64,000 nt of DNA from Protula sp. h YS-2021 (GCA_949752745.1 OX457028.1:26761392-26825391), one strand, 5' to 3'; shown: positions 1-8,452, counted from the first letter of the stretch. Notes: generated by a model from the letters alone, not told the origin. Translations and numbers: made by a program.

Positions 1-619
1 CAGCAGTTTTCAAATTAGTGCAAACTTAACCATTACTGTGGGGTCTGGACAATATGGATTATTTCTACGCATCAAACGTGGAGAGAGATGGTGCGCTTAT
101 TCACCATCTTTGTGGAAGATTGTGTGTCAGAACGTGAAAAAATGCCGTGACATTGGCTTCAAACTATACTTAACGGAAACAAAGTGGCTTGAAGTCATTT
201 CATATCAAGGCATGCGCTATATGAGCTTCGTGCGTACATCACGGTTTGAAGGGAAAGAATACACACATTACATCAACATGAATGATGGTGAATGGGAGAC
301 ACTGCTTCGGGAGATGGCTCACATCAACTCAGCTTTAGTTGAACCGCCGTGTACGGAATGCCATGGTGAGAAAACGATCATCAAGCTGCAAAAGTATGAT
401 CGGATGAAGGTGTCAAAGTTATCCAAGAAAAGACAGGCTGAAATTCAGTTGGAGAATATGGATGTACAGAATCAACTTGGACTTACGTGCGACTATTGCG
501 GTGCTTGCGGATATATGGAGGATTATGATTGCCACTGCCACAAGTACAATTGCATGATGTGTGAACCAAACAACTTCTGCGGCAAGTGTGGAGTACTTAA
601 GGTCTGTGAAGCACAGTAG
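1..619 (+). CDS. PC4-like protein with Cys-rich C-terminus, 5' end cut by window
   Basis: The frame is open to the left edge and contains no in-frame ATG before the homologous region, so the true start lies outside. The N-terminal half has short beta-strand-like segments ending in a helix with the pattern DGEWETLL, the same Trp-centred helix found in the four leftward small genes at 7.8-9.2 kb. One of those is recognisably like transcription coactivator PC4 (p15), a single-stranded DNA-binding fold. The C-terminal half holds many cysteines in CxxC pairs (CTEC, CDYC, CMMC, CGKC), suggesting a zinc-binding region. The role is inferred: DNA binding in replication or late transcription of the element. 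Confidence 0.6.
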   Translation, partial: SSFQISANLTITVGSGQYGLFLRIKRGERWCAYSPSLWKIVCQNVKKCRDIGFKLYLTETKWLEVISYQGMRYMSFVRTSRFEGKEYTHYINMNDGEWETLLREMAHINSALVEPPCTECHGEKTIIKLQKYDRMKVSKLSKKRQAEIQLENMDVQNQLGLTCDYCGACGYMEDYDCHCHKYNCMMCEPNNFCGKCGVLKVCEAQ

Positions 620-647
620 AAGTGACACACACACACACACTGCAAAG

Positions 648-1188
648 ATGGACGCATGTTTTAGAAAAGCTTATATTGACTTGATGATTGCTAAACTTAC
701 TTGCTGCGGCACTCCAGACTATCAGCTTTATCACTTGGACGCTTACTGGGATGTTGTACATCACAGTCTTGATGTGACTGAACTCTATTCACGATTTCTT
801 GGAGAATGTGCCGCAATTGGACTCGAAGAAGATCCTGACTTTGACTTTGATTCTGCACTCTATTCTGCCCGCAATGATGTAGAAGCATATTTCACCGTGG
901 TGGATTATTTGAGAGATTGCTGTGGATTTGAGGAGGAGGAAGAAGAAACCGAGCAGCTTTGTCAGCCTTGTCAGGTAAGCCAAACCCCTTTTAACACTAA
1001 CAACTCTAACAACTCTAACTCAGCACAGCAGCACAGCATAGCAGCGGCAGCAAGCAGCAATGTTTTTCTTTCTAGCAAATTTAATTTTATGTGAGTGGTT
1101 TCAACGTGAACAAAGAAAGAAGATGATAGAAGAAGCAGCAGATATATTAAAACATATTTTATTGCAGGAGGAAGACATGTTAGAGTAA
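648..1188 (+). CDS. Small acidic protein, probably spliced (exons 648-974 and 1168-1188)
   Basis: The start is ATG at 648 in good context (AAAGATGG); the upstream part of the open frame overlaps the previous gene and is probably not used. The protein has a Cys-Cys pair near residue 25, an acidic run of Glu near the end and a CQPC motif. Directly after CQPCQ lies a consensus donor (CAG|GTAAGC, 974/975). A pyrimidine-rich acceptor (TTTTATTGCAG) ends at 1167. Joining them in phase 0 adds six mostly acidic residues and a stop at 1186-1188. Without splicing the frame runs to 1094 through Asn/Ser/Ala-rich sequence. I do not recognise the family. Confidence 0.5.
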
Positions 1189-1197
1189 AAAGTCACC

Positions 1198-1458
1198 ATG
1201 GAGAATCTTGTGGAACTGTTGTGTGACCGGGGTATAAAAGAGACTGTGCCTCCACCATCACCGCTCACTCAGCCGTCGCCGCCATCGCCGCCTAGCCGCT
1301 CACCAGTCCGCTCACCAGTCCGCTCACGGGTGTGGAGACGTGGAGAACGCTCACTCAGCCGCTCACCAGTCCGACGTGTACGGGTGTGGCGACGTGGAGA
1401 ACCCCAAACTGAACTTGACAAACTTGTGCAGAGTGTGGGGACTCTAAAGACTGAGTGA
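1198..1458 (+). CDS. Small Pro/Ser/Arg-rich basic protein, uncertain
   Basis: An 86-residue frame starts at an excellent ATG context (CACCATGG). After a short N-terminus it is Pro/Ser-rich and then Arg-rich, with repeated RSPVR and VWRRGE segments. The basic composition would suit a nucleic-acid-binding or condensing protein, but low-complexity DNA can make such frames by chance. A perfect TATAAAA at 1233-1239 lies inside the frame and may instead be the promoter of the next gene, in which case most of this stretch would be leader sequence. Confidence 0.35.
   Translation: MENLVELLCDRGIKETVPPPSPLTQPSPPSPPSRSPVRSPVRSRVWRRGERSLSRSPVRRVRVWRRGEPQTELDKLVQSVGTLKTE
1233..1239 (+). promoter_or_regulatory. 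TATA box, plus strand
   Basis: GGGGTATAAAAGAGA closely resembles the TATA boxes of the leftward genes in the same element (GGGTATAAAAGAGG before the polymerase, CAGTATAAAAGGG before the PC4-like gene). It would place a start site near 1265, about 220 bases ahead of the gene at 1489. Confidence 0.55.
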
Positions 1459-1488
1459 GAGAGAGCGCGCTAGATAGAGCGCTGTATC

Positions 1489-1821
1489 ATGGCGGACATG
1501 ACACTGAGACAATATATTGTGCAAAAAGCTTATTGTGAAGAAATGTTATTAGCTGTAAAAAAGTTTGCTTGTTTAGTATGTCCTGCTTGCCAACTTGAAG
1601 AGTGTTCAGAACATACTTGTCATTTTGCATGTGTCTATACTTATTGGAATGAAGCTAAATATTATATTCATTTAGATAAAGTGTTAGAGAATGCAAATCA
1701 GCGTTGTGAGAAATATGGTGTAGATACGATAACACTTGATGAACTCAGTCATTGGCTAGTATTCATTGAAGACCAATGGTCTCCAGTGATTCACACCATT
1801 GTATCTATACTTGATTTGTAA
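1489..1821 (+). CDS. Small Cys/His-rich protein of unknown function
   Basis: This 110-residue protein starts at ATG 1489 in good context (ATCATGGCGG). The middle (about residues 27-50) is dense in Cys and His (CLVCPAC, CSEHTCHFAC), consistent with a small zinc-binding fold. The start of the protein (KAY followed by a Met/Ala/Leu helix and a Cys pair) loosely resembles the start of the protein at 648, so the two may be paralogues. A polyadenylation signal AATAAA follows at 1858-1863. Function not recognised. Confidence 0.55.
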   Translation: MADMTLRQYIVQKAYCEEMLLAVKKFACLVCPACQLEECSEHTCHFACVYTYWNEAKYYIHLDKVLENANQRCEKYGVDTITLDELSHWLVFIEDQWSPVIHTIVSILDL

Positions 1822-1857
1822 AAACTTGTGGAGTTAAGTTTTGGTTGACGGTTAAAT

Positions 1858-1863
1858 AATAAA
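1858..1863 (+). terminator. Polyadenylation signal AATAAA
   Basis: AATAAA lies 37 bases after the stop of the small Cys/His-rich gene and 40 bases before the integrase start, separating an early small-gene unit from the integrase unit. Confidence 0.45.
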
Positions 1864-1903
1864 GCTGTTCTGTTGAGAAGGTGGTTTTTCATTCGGTGTG
1901 ACC

Positions 1904-3007
1904 ATGTCGACGTGGAAAGACTACTTGACCAATATGTACTTTAAACCTGGACAGCCCGGGGCATTTGCTGGTCCTTACAAACTGTATCACATCTTAAGAA
2001 AACATGATCAACCCGTGACACAGTCGCAAGTGAAGAAATGGCTACAGGACCAAGATGCATTCAGTTTACTCCAACCTGTCAAATACAGGTTCAAAAGACA
2101 ACGTGTGATTACACGAGGCATTGATGACATGTGGGATGTGGATTTGGCTGATATGGGAAACATAGCTCCTTATAATGATGGCACACGCTTTTTACTCATT
2201 GTCATTGATGTGTTTTCCAAATATGTGTGGGTACAGCCAATCCCTAATAAATCACATACCAGCGTCATACAAGCCTTTCAAAAAATTTTTCATGACACAC
2301 CCCGAAGGCCACGCACTCTAAGGTCCGATAAAGGCACGGAATTTAAAAACAGATGGGTCAAAGCATTTTTGAAGAAAGAGGGCATTCATGCCTATACCAC
2401 AAAGAATGAAACCAAAGCCAACTTTGCTGAGAGAGTCATTCGTACTCTAAAGGGGATGATGTATCGGTATTTTCTACATAATCAAACTTACCGTTACTTA
2501 GACATCCTTCCAGACTTGGTGTACAACTACAACCATAGACCTCATGGCTCCCTCCCGAATAAGTATGCTCCAGCCGAGATTCGCAAAGACAACGAATCGA
2601 AAGTGTGGAAGTATATGTATGTCGACAAACTAAAATTGAAACCGAAGAAGAAGAAGAAGTACAAGTTCAACATTGGCGATTATGTGCGCATTTCCCACGT
2701 TAAATATGTGTTTCAACGGGATTATCACGTTAAATGGACGCAAGAAGTCTTCATTGTCACACATCGTTGTAAGAAGCAGGGAATACATTTGTATCGTGTG
2801 AAAGACTTTTTAGACGAAGATATTGATGGGCATTTCTATGAGGAAGAACTGCAGAAAGTGACCAAAGATATTGAATCTGTGTACAGAATTGAAAAAGTCT
2901 TGAAAACACGTAAAAGGCGAGGAGGTGTGAAAGAATTATTTGTCAAGTGGTTAGGTTGGCCAAACAAGTTTAACACTTGGGTGAAAGAAACAGACATTCA
3001 ACGATGA
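1904..3007 (+). CDS. Polinton integrase, retroviral-type rve core plus chromodomain
   Basis: This enzyme would insert the element's linear DNA into host chromosomes. The preferred start is ATG at 1904 (ACCATGTCG); an upstream in-frame GTG is unlikely. The catalytic core is clear: first Asp in WDVDLADM (about residue 80), FLLIVIDVFSKYVWV strand region, second Asp in RSDKGTEF (about 140), and the Glu in NFAERVIRTLK (about 34 residues later). The C-terminal 40 residues read as a chromodomain (YRIEKVL ... LFVKWLGW ... TWVKETDI), as in many Polinton integrases; such domains can bind methylated histone tails, which may steer integration. Length 367 residues is typical. Its stop overlaps the next start (ATGA). 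Confidence 0.95.
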   Translation: MSTWKDYLTNMYFKPGQPGAFAGPYKLYHILRKHDQPVTQSQVKKWLQDQDAFSLLQPVKYRFKRQRVITRGIDDMWDVDLADMGNIAPYNDGTRFLLIVIDVFSKYVWVQPIPNKSHTSVIQAFQKIFHDTPRRPRTLRSDKGTEFKNRWVKAFLKKEGIHAYTTKNETKANFAERVIRTLKGMMYRYFLHNQTYRYLDILPDLVYNYNHRPHGSLPNKYAPAEIRKDNESKVWKYMYVDKLKLKPKKKKKYKFNIGDYVRISHVKYVFQRDYHVKWTQEVFIVTHRCKKQGIHLYRVKDFLDEDIDGHFYEEELQKVTKDIESVYRIEKVLKTRKRRGGVKELFVKWLGWPNKFNTWVKETDIQR

Positions 3008-3663
3008 AGCATCCCTTTACATGCTTGGTCTCTGGACCTACAGGCAGTGGCAAGACGTCTCTGGTCAGGGAAATTCTCGAACAAAAGTTGATTCACCCCT
3101 CTCCGAAAAACATTTTATGGCTCTATGCAGCCGATCAGCCCTTGTACAAGGGAATGAAAGGTGTGACATTTTACCAAGGCATTCCAGATGACATTGAAGA
3201 GCGTTTTAACCCGAAAAAACCAAACTTACTCATCCTTGATGACTTGATGACCAAATGCCATAGCGATGAGCGTATGACACGTCTCTTTAGTGTGGGTAGC
3301 AGTCATCAAAATCTAAGTATCATCTTTATTGTGCATAATTTATTCCATCATGGGAAAGAGATGCGCAATATTAGTTTGAATACCCATTATATCATTTTGT
3401 TTAAAAATCCGAAAGACAGTCAGCAAGTCAGTACATTGGCGCGGCAAATGTATCCTGGAAGAGCTCAATTTCTCATAGAAGCCTATCAAGATGCTACCAG
3501 CAAACCCCATGGTTATTTATTCATTGACTTGAAGCCGAAGACGAATGATCAACTGCGTATTCGTACAGGCATTTTACCAAAAGATACACATTATATATAT
3601 ATTGATAAAGCAGTGTATGACCAAGAACCAAGTCATTTAACCATTCACAGTCAAGATGTCTAA
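3004..3663 (+). CDS. DNA-packaging ATPase, A32/FtsK-HerA type
   Basis: A 219-residue P-loop ATPase that in related viruses pumps DNA into the capsid. Walker A is GPTGSGKT at residues 10-17 and Walker B is NLLILDDL near 75. A later segment (SSHQNLSIIFIVHN) fits the sensor strand of this family. The start chosen is ATG 3004, which overlaps the integrase stop as ATGA; an upstream in-frame TTG is not credible. Its 3' end overlaps the next gene by 8 bases. Confidence 0.93.
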   Translation: MKHPFTCLVSGPTGSGKTSLVREILEQKLIHPSPKNILWLYAADQPLYKGMKGVTFYQGIPDDIEERFNPKKPNLLILDDLMTKCHSDERMTRLFSVGSSHQNLSIIFIVHNLFHHGKEMRNISLNTHYIILFKNPKDSQQVSTLARQMYPGRAQFLIEAYQDATSKPHGYLFIDLKPKTNDQLRIRTGILPKDTHYIYIDKAVYDQEPSHLTIHSQDV

Positions 3664-3982
3664 ACGCATTCGAACGAACCAGCCTTTCCTTCATTTGCTT
3701 GCACGTAGTGGGTCTAGACGGCGTAAATCCTTGCTACAGCAAGCTACGAAGGAGGAATTAACGAGCTTGTTTGAAATTTGTTTGAATATATTAAGGGGAC
3801 ATTTACCCTTAAGCTCAAAACGGTATAAGGTATTCCAGCGTGAGCGTCATACCCTACGTACTCTGGCAGACAAGAAGATATCCCTTCGACGAAAAAAGAA
3901 GTTGGTGAATCAGAAAGGAGGATTCATTGGAGTGGTTGCTAGATTTGCATTGCCCTTGTTAGCCAAGCTGCTGTTGAAATGA
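3656..3982 (+). CDS. Small basic protein with hydrophobic C-terminus, Polinton companion ORF
   Basis: A 108-residue, strongly Lys/Arg-rich protein. It has a helical middle (LLQQATKEELTSL...CLNIL), a cluster KKISLRRKKKLVNQKGGF, and a final hydrophobic helix (LPLLAKLLLK). From memory, proteins of this layout are frequent next to the ATPase in Polinton and adintovirus-like elements; the exact function is not known to me. Basic plus membrane-seeking character could suit a DNA-binding core protein or a membrane-active minor capsid protein. It starts inside the ATPase gene and its stop overlaps the next start (ATGA at 3979-3982). Confidence 0.7.
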   Translation: MSKRIRTNQPFLHLLARSGSRRRKSLLQQATKEELTSLFEICLNILRGHLPLSSKRYKVFQRERHTLRTLADKKISLRRKKKLVNQKGGFIGVVARFALPLLAKLLLK

Positions 3983-4554
3983 AGCATGCTATGAAAATGG
4001 TTCTCATTCCTGAACAGGAATACAAACTGTTATTAGAAAAGAAGGGGAGAAAACATAGCATCAAAAGAAAAGTCAAGACACTTTTACGTGGGAAACGAAC
4101 ACGTGAAAAGGCTATGGAAATGTCTCAACTTTTTGGCCGTCATCTACGAACAAGTCAGTCCCAACAACAACCACCCTCACCACCACCACCACCACCACTA
4201 GAAAAGCGAGTGTTAAGTCATTTTCAACCTATCTATCATGGAAAAGTGATACAACTTTTAGCAGAACTGAAGAAACATGGTACGACATGGACAGAGAAGG
4301 ATGAACTTGTGTTGAAAACGGGCGAGATCATTACAAATTCTAACATGATTGATTTGATGAAAGAAGCATTGGTGGCGACAAGAAGAAAAGACCGAAGACC
4401 CCCACCCCATGGCTGGCATCCGTTTATCCAGGAAATTGTCGATGCGAATATTCCAAAAACGACGTTTAGTAAAAAGACCACTCGTGAAGACATTGCCACA
4501 GAAATGAACCAGCGTCAGCAAAGACAGTTTCCTAAAGGATGGGAAAAGTTTTAA
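3979..4554 (+). CDS. Basic protein with poly-Pro linker, function unknown
   Basis: A 191-residue protein with a basic N-terminal third (KKGRKHSIKRKVK), a Gln/Pro/Ser low-complexity linker around residues 60-75, and a folded-looking C-terminal part ending in FPKGWEKF. The linker separates two modules, a layout seen in scaffold or minor structural proteins, but I do not recognise the family. Its start overlaps the previous stop (ATGA), placing it in the same transcription and translation unit as the integrase and ATPase genes. Confidence 0.7.
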   Translation: MKHAMKMVLIPEQEYKLLLEKKGRKHSIKRKVKTLLRGKRTREKAMEMSQLFGRHLRTSQSQQQPPSPPPPPPLEKRVLSHFQPIYHGKVIQLLAELKKHGTTWTEKDELVLKTGEIITNSNMIDLMKEALVATRRKDRRPPPHGWHPFIQEIVDANIPKTTFSKKTTREDIATEMNQRQQRQFPKGWEKF

Positions 4555-4768
4555 CAAAAGAGCTATGGTGTTGTGGTGGTGGCCAGGAAGAGACTATTCC
4601 CGTGACTTTTTCTGTGAAGATCCGATGTACAAGTGCGTGTTGTGAAGGAGAAATAAAAGACCATGTGAATGAGGATGAGACTTGGTCGAATGGCGCGCGC
4701 TGTCCCGAGGTACCTGATGAGGTATATAGGCAACGACGACGACGCACCCATACCATTTGACCACCACC
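4555..4768 (+). promoter_or_regulatory. Intergenic region with probable promoter of the capsid gene cluster
   Basis: A 214-base gap between two tight gene runs. TATATA at 4723-4728 (GAGGTATATAGGC) lies about 41 bases before the penton start and is the best promoter candidate. Open frames crossing this stretch look like chance and are not called. Confidence 0.4.
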
Positions 4769-5527
4769 ATGGAGTCGACAAGCTTTTACATTACTTTGCC
4801 TAGCAATGCGAGTATGAATTATTATCCCAACAACAAGGCTTCGAATTATCAAATTCGTATGCCTCGAACCATCTATCTGAATGGAAAATATGAAGTGGCT
4901 TTAGCTGAAATTCAATATCCGCATACATGGTCAACGATGAGACAGGGCATGGACTACTCTATTCAGTATCGACAAGAACTATTCGATGATCCTATTCTTA
5001 GCACTCTCGATATTCCTTATGGCTACTATAGAACCATACAAGAACTATGTGAGGCAGTCAATGAAGAAGCGACTAATACTCTGAAACTTACAGAAGCTAT
5101 TCGGCTAAAGTATGATAGAATTAGACGACGTGTTTTTCTATTTCTCGATTATGGCTATGAAGTGTCCTTCTCCACTGGATTAGCTGAGATTTTAGGATTT
5201 ATTCCAGATCACTGGTATACTGAAAAATGTAGAGCTGACCATAAAGCTGATGTGAAACAGGGGTTTTATACACTGTATGTGTATTGTAGTATTTGTGAAC
5301 CACAAGTGGTTGGGGATTATTATGTGCCTTTGCTACGTTCTGTTGGGATACAAGGCCATGATGGTGACATTGTTATGAAAACGTACAACGAACCGCATTA
5401 TGTTCCTGTAAACACATCCAAATTTGACATGATAGAGATGAATATAAAGGACGACACAGGCCATACTGTTCCATTTCAAACTGGAAAGGTGATTTGTAAA
5501 CTCCATTTCCGACCAAAAGCACTATGA
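4769..5527 (+). CDS. Penton-like / minor capsid protein
   Basis: A 252-residue protein with the typical opening of Polinton minor capsid (penton-like, single jelly roll) proteins: ITLPSNASMNYYPNN, then IYLNGKYEVALAEIQYPHTW. In related viruses it forms the five-fold vertices next to the major capsid protein. The start is ATG 4769 in a near-perfect context (CCACCACCATGG); a TTG twelve bases upstream is not credible. It ends at an ATGA overlap with the next gene. Confidence 0.88.
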   Translation: MESTSFYITLPSNASMNYYPNNKASNYQIRMPRTIYLNGKYEVALAEIQYPHTWSTMRQGMDYSIQYRQELFDDPILSTLDIPYGYYRTIQELCEAVNEEATNTLKLTEAIRLKYDRIRRRVFLFLDYGYEVSFSTGLAEILGFIPDHWYTEKCRADHKADVKQGFYTLYVYCSICEPQVVGDYYVPLLRSVGIQGHDGDIVMKTYNEPHYVPVNTSKFDMIEMNIKDDTGHTVPFQTGKVICKLHFRPKAL

Positions 5528-5865
5528 AAGCCTACACACACGATCCGTCTGCATATCGCAACCACTTTCTTCGACAAGTGGGTGGAGAATTGCCAGGATT
5601 CAAAGGAGCGCGAATTCAATATGGGGATGGTATTGGTTCAATACTCGGATCATTGGCTCGTAGAGCTATTCCGCTACTTAAGGCTGGGGCTAAGATCGTT
5701 GCGCCACATCTTAAGAAGGCTGCAAAGAATGTTGCGAAAGATGTTACGGGCCGAGTAGCACAACGTGTGTTTGGTGGTGGTGATGTACATAAAAAGAGAG
5801 TGCAACCGATGAAACGTGCTAGAAGACGAAGAACAGCTAGACGGATAACATCAAAAAAAGCATAG
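5524..5865 (+). CDS. Small membrane-active-like core protein (adenovirus pVI/pX-like role suggested)
   Basis: A 113-residue basic protein. The centre reads GDGIGSILGSLARRAIPLL, a glycine-flanked amphipathic helix of the kind seen in membrane-lytic minor capsid proteins. It is followed by an Ala/Lys helix and a very basic tail (RRRRTARR). A GGGD segment near residue 86 could be a protease site, but that is speculative. Position between penton and major capsid genes supports a virion role. The assignment rests on composition and position only. Confidence 0.6.
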   Translation: MKAYTHDPSAYRNHFLRQVGGELPGFKGARIQYGDGIGSILGSLARRAIPLLKAGAKIVAPHLKKAAKNVAKDVTGRVAQRVFGGGDVHKKRVQPMKRARRRRTARRITSKKA

Positions 5866-5885
5866 AAGAGATATCTTTTAAAATC

Positions 5886-7259
5886 ATGTCTCTCATTCAC
5901 AATCATTCGTGTGAATGCACTCTTTCTCCATTGGAATGGTTTCACGTACCGCCAACGCAAACGGCTGTAGAGAAAAGTTATAATGTCGACTATCAACCAC
6001 TGACGACCATTAGAGAGGGTGCTCCCATAGAATTCTACATTCCTGCGAGTACAGAAGAATATCTGGATTTAAAGAACAGCAAACTTCATATTGTATGCCG
6101 CATTGTAAAGGCTGATGGAACAGTGTGTGGCCCAGAGGACCAGGTCTCCTGCATCAATGATGTGTTTAACGGGCTATGGTCTAATATTGAATTGTTTCTG
6201 AATGATCGGTTGGTATCTCATAGTAACAACACCCATGGGTATACCAGCATGATCTCGCATCTCATCCATGATTCGGAAGAAAGTCTCCATTCCGAGCGCT
6301 CTCTGCGGCTCATGTACAAGGATACTGCTGGGTCGATGAATAGTCATGAGGTGAAAAGGCCTAATCATGAACGCTATGTATCCGGGTTTCATGTCAATGC
6401 CGACGGTAGTGATCTAGCTGAGCAAGGAAACAATGGCTTACACCATCGTTATTTGCATACACGTCTCAGCCGTGAGTTTATGCTGGCAGGTGGCTTAAGG
6501 ATAGATTTGTTTGAGCAGGATCGCTATCTTCCGAATGGTATCAGTTTGAAGTTGCGTTTCCATAGACAGAAAGATGATTATGTGTTGATGGCTGCAGATA
6601 ATACCTATAAGGTAGAAGTGAAAGAGGCATTTTTAACCATTCGCAAAGTGAGGGTGAGTCCAGGCATTCAGTTAGGGCATACAGACGCATTGCTGAAAAG
6701 TCCTGCCAAGATCATCATCACTAGAAAAGAATGTAAAGTCTTGGCCATTCCGGCAGGGTTTCGCTCTTTTGTGAAAGACAACATCTTTTTGGGTCAATTG
6801 CCACATCGTATTGTCATTGGTCTGGTTCATAACGAAGCCTTTGGTGGGTCAGTCGCGAGGAATCCATATGATTTCAAACATTTTGATCTGGACTATATGC
6901 AACTGTACACGGATGGTGAACCAGTCCTGTCCAAACCGCTCAAGCTTGACATTCCACAGGACAAGTACCTAGACGCTTTTGAAACGCTTTACAAATCGTT
7001 TGACCGATTGAATGGTGAGAAAAGCTCCATTATAAAAAGGGAAGATTGGCCTAGAGGGTATTCTTTATTTTCGTTCGACTTAACACCGGACTATGATGGA
7101 GCTGATCATTTTCCCCTGATCAAGCATGGGAATTTGCGGCTAGAAATGAACTTTGCTAGGGCTTTGCAACCTACCATCAATGTCATCGTCTATGCTGAAT
7201 TTGACAACATTATCGAGATCAGTGCCAATCGTAGCATCCAATTCGACTACCAGTCATGA
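5886..7259 (+). CDS. Major capsid protein, double jelly roll
   Basis: A 457-residue protein in the position and size of Polinton major capsid proteins. Features include EFYIPASTEEYLDL near residue 50, the family-like FNGLWSNIELFLNDRLV near residue 100, an ISHLIHDS helix, and a C-terminal domain ending in INVIVYAEFDN. Trimers of such proteins form the icosahedral shell. ATG 5886 follows a TTTTAAAA stretch. The stop overlaps the protease start (ATGA at 7256-7259). No lesions. Confidence 0.9.
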   Translation: MSLIHNHSCECTLSPLEWFHVPPTQTAVEKSYNVDYQPLTTIREGAPIEFYIPASTEEYLDLKNSKLHIVCRIVKADGTVCGPEDQVSCINDVFNGLWSNIELFLNDRLVSHSNNTHGYTSMISHLIHDSEESLHSERSLRLMYKDTAGSMNSHEVKRPNHERYVSGFHVNADGSDLAEQGNNGLHHRYLHTRLSREFMLAGGLRIDLFEQDRYLPNGISLKLRFHRQKDDYVLMAADNTYKVEVKEAFLTIRKVRVSPGIQLGHTDALLKSPAKIIITRKECKVLAIPAGFRSFVKDNIFLGQLPHRIVIGLVHNEAFGGSVARNPYDFKHFDLDYMQLYTDGEPVLSKPLKLDIPQDKYLDAFETLYKSFDRLNGEKSSIIKREDWPRGYSLFSFDLTPDYDGADHFPLIKHGNLRLEMNFARALQPTINVIVYAEFDNIIEISANRSIQFDYQS

Positions 7260-7696
7260 ACACGAAGCAGATCGAAGCTATCCTGAGCCATGATGCCGTG
7301 ACCAAAGACTTGTTTCAAGGTGTGTTTGCCATGGACCAGTTACCACCGTCTTTACAACGTGGTGCCTATGTCATCAACACCGACGATCAAGATGAACCAG
7401 GAGAGCATTGGGTGGCAGTGTATTATGACAAAGACCCTGTGGAATACTTTGACTCTTATGGACTGTTCCCTCTCGATGAGCGTTTAGAAACGTTTTTAAG
7501 AAAGGACTATATGTATAATTCCATCTCATTACAAACGCCGATATCATCGGCGTGTGGTTTTTATTGTGTCTATTATATATGGCATAGAGCTCGAGGTCAG
7601 AGTATGTTTGACATTGTGAATATATTAAAAAGAAAGGATGGGGATTTTATTGTAAAGGATTTTGTCTATAGACATTATAAACCTTTGTTTTATTAA
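7256..7696 (+). CDS. Adenain-like cysteine protease (maturation protease)
   Basis: A 146-residue thiol protease expected to process capsid and core precursors. The probable catalytic residues are visible: His51 in GEHWVAV, Asp66 in EYFDSYG, and Cys100 in SSACGFYC, matching the adenovirus protease order His-acidic-Cys. The length is slightly below the adenovirus enzyme, as usual in Polintons. It starts in the last codons of the major capsid gene through an ATGA overlap. Confidence 0.93.
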   Translation: MNTKQIEAILSHDAVTKDLFQGVFAMDQLPPSLQRGAYVINTDDQDEPGEHWVAVYYDKDPVEYFDSYGLFPLDERLETFLRKDYMYNSISLQTPISSACGFYCVYYIWHRARGQSMFDIVNILKRKDGDFIVKDFVYRHYKPLFY

Positions 7697-7830
7697 ATGG
7701 GGGAGGGGGGGGTGTAGTTAAGCTGTAGTTAAGTTGTTGAAGAAAATAAAAAGACTCAAGTTTCAAACTGATCTTGTTTTATTGTGTTTTCCAAACTCCC
7801 CCCCCCCCAACACTTCTTATCTACAAATTT
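7697..7830. terminator. Convergent 3' ends with opposed polyadenylation signals
   Basis: AATAAA on the plus strand at 7745-7750 serves the capsid/protease unit. On the minus strand, AATAAA occurs at 7778-7783 and at 7830-7835; the latter touches the stop of the leftward gene. G-rich (about 7700) and C-rich (about 7798) runs flank the signals. Transcripts from the two sides may overlap by tens of bases. Confidence 0.55.
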
Positions 7831-8196
7831 TTATTTACAAGTTTCTTCTTTCAATACATGGATCAATGCATGCCATTCATTACAATTTAAATTAATATAG
7901 GTATCATAGACATTACATCCACGTTTGTAAATGCTATGAAAGCTCACATAACACACATCACCAAACTTTATCACTTTAACAGTTTCATGTTCAGACAGTT
8001 TCAGTTCATATCCTTCTTCTAAGTCCATCAGCCGCATAGGCTGTGTCACCTCAATGGATTTGGTACCCCGCTTGAGTTGTATTCCATCCTCTTTGAATTC
8101 AAGCAGAAGATTCTTCCCAATCCAATGCGTGTAACAGCGCGTTCCATTCCACGGTGCTGAGGGTGATGATGTCGCAGCCTTCTGTAAGCTCGTCAT
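7831..8196 (-). CDS. Small PC4-like paralogue (divergent)
   Basis: The first ATG is at 8196, giving 121 residues; a TTG further upstream is ignored. The first 30 residues lie over the 3' end of the neighbouring gene in another frame, so the true start could be internal or joined by splicing. From LLLEFKEDG onward it shares the layout of the partial gene at the left edge: strand-rich section, YVSFHSIYK, then YINLNCNEWHALIHVL. The closing Trp-helix matches the PC4-like neighbour. A single-stranded DNA-binding role is inferred. Confidence 0.55.
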   Translation of the reverse strand: MTSLQKAATSSPSAPWNGTRCYTHWIGKNLLLEFKEDGIQLKRGTKSIEVTQPMRLMDLEEGYELKLSEHETVKVIKFGDVCYVSFHSIYKRGCNVYDTYINLNCNEWHALIHVLKEETCK

Positions 8197-8452
8197 ATTG
8201 GCGAAATTGTACAAACACGTCTAGACCGTTCTCAGTCACACGCACTTCTAATTCATCCGAGACTGCTAGGAGAAAGCCGGGTATTCTCAACTTGTCTAGG
8301 TGATCCTTCAACACGGATTGGTCATCAAACGATAGGACGAGATACTGTCCAAAATGCCGTAACACAATGTCATCACATAAGTTTCTCAGATAGGAGAACC
8401 CATATGTCATGGGTTCATAATCCATCAAATAGTCGTCTTCCATCTCGTCCAT
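8099..8452 (-). CDS. Small acidic protein with PC4-like terminal helix
   Basis: 117 residues from ATG 8452 (a second Met follows three codons later). The N-terminus is acidic (MDEMEDDYLMDYE). The C-terminal half has LEVRVTENGLDVFVQF and ends TVEWNALLHALDWEE, the same Trp-centred helix as its neighbours. A TATA box on the minus strand at 8462-8468 sits only about ten bases upstream, so a transcript from it might start within the first codons and use a later Met. Confidence 0.55.
   Translation of the reverse strand: MDEMEDDYLMDYEPMTYGFSYLRNLCDDIVLRHFGQYLVLSFDDQSVLKDHLDKLRIPGFLLAVSDELEVRVTENGLDVFVQFRQYDELTEGCDIITLSTVEWNALLHALDWEESSA

Noticed and set aside
4236..4852. Minus-strand and short plus-strand frames around 4.2-4.85 kb
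   Set aside because: Shadows of the basic-protein gene and of the promoter gap, with no motif or start context.
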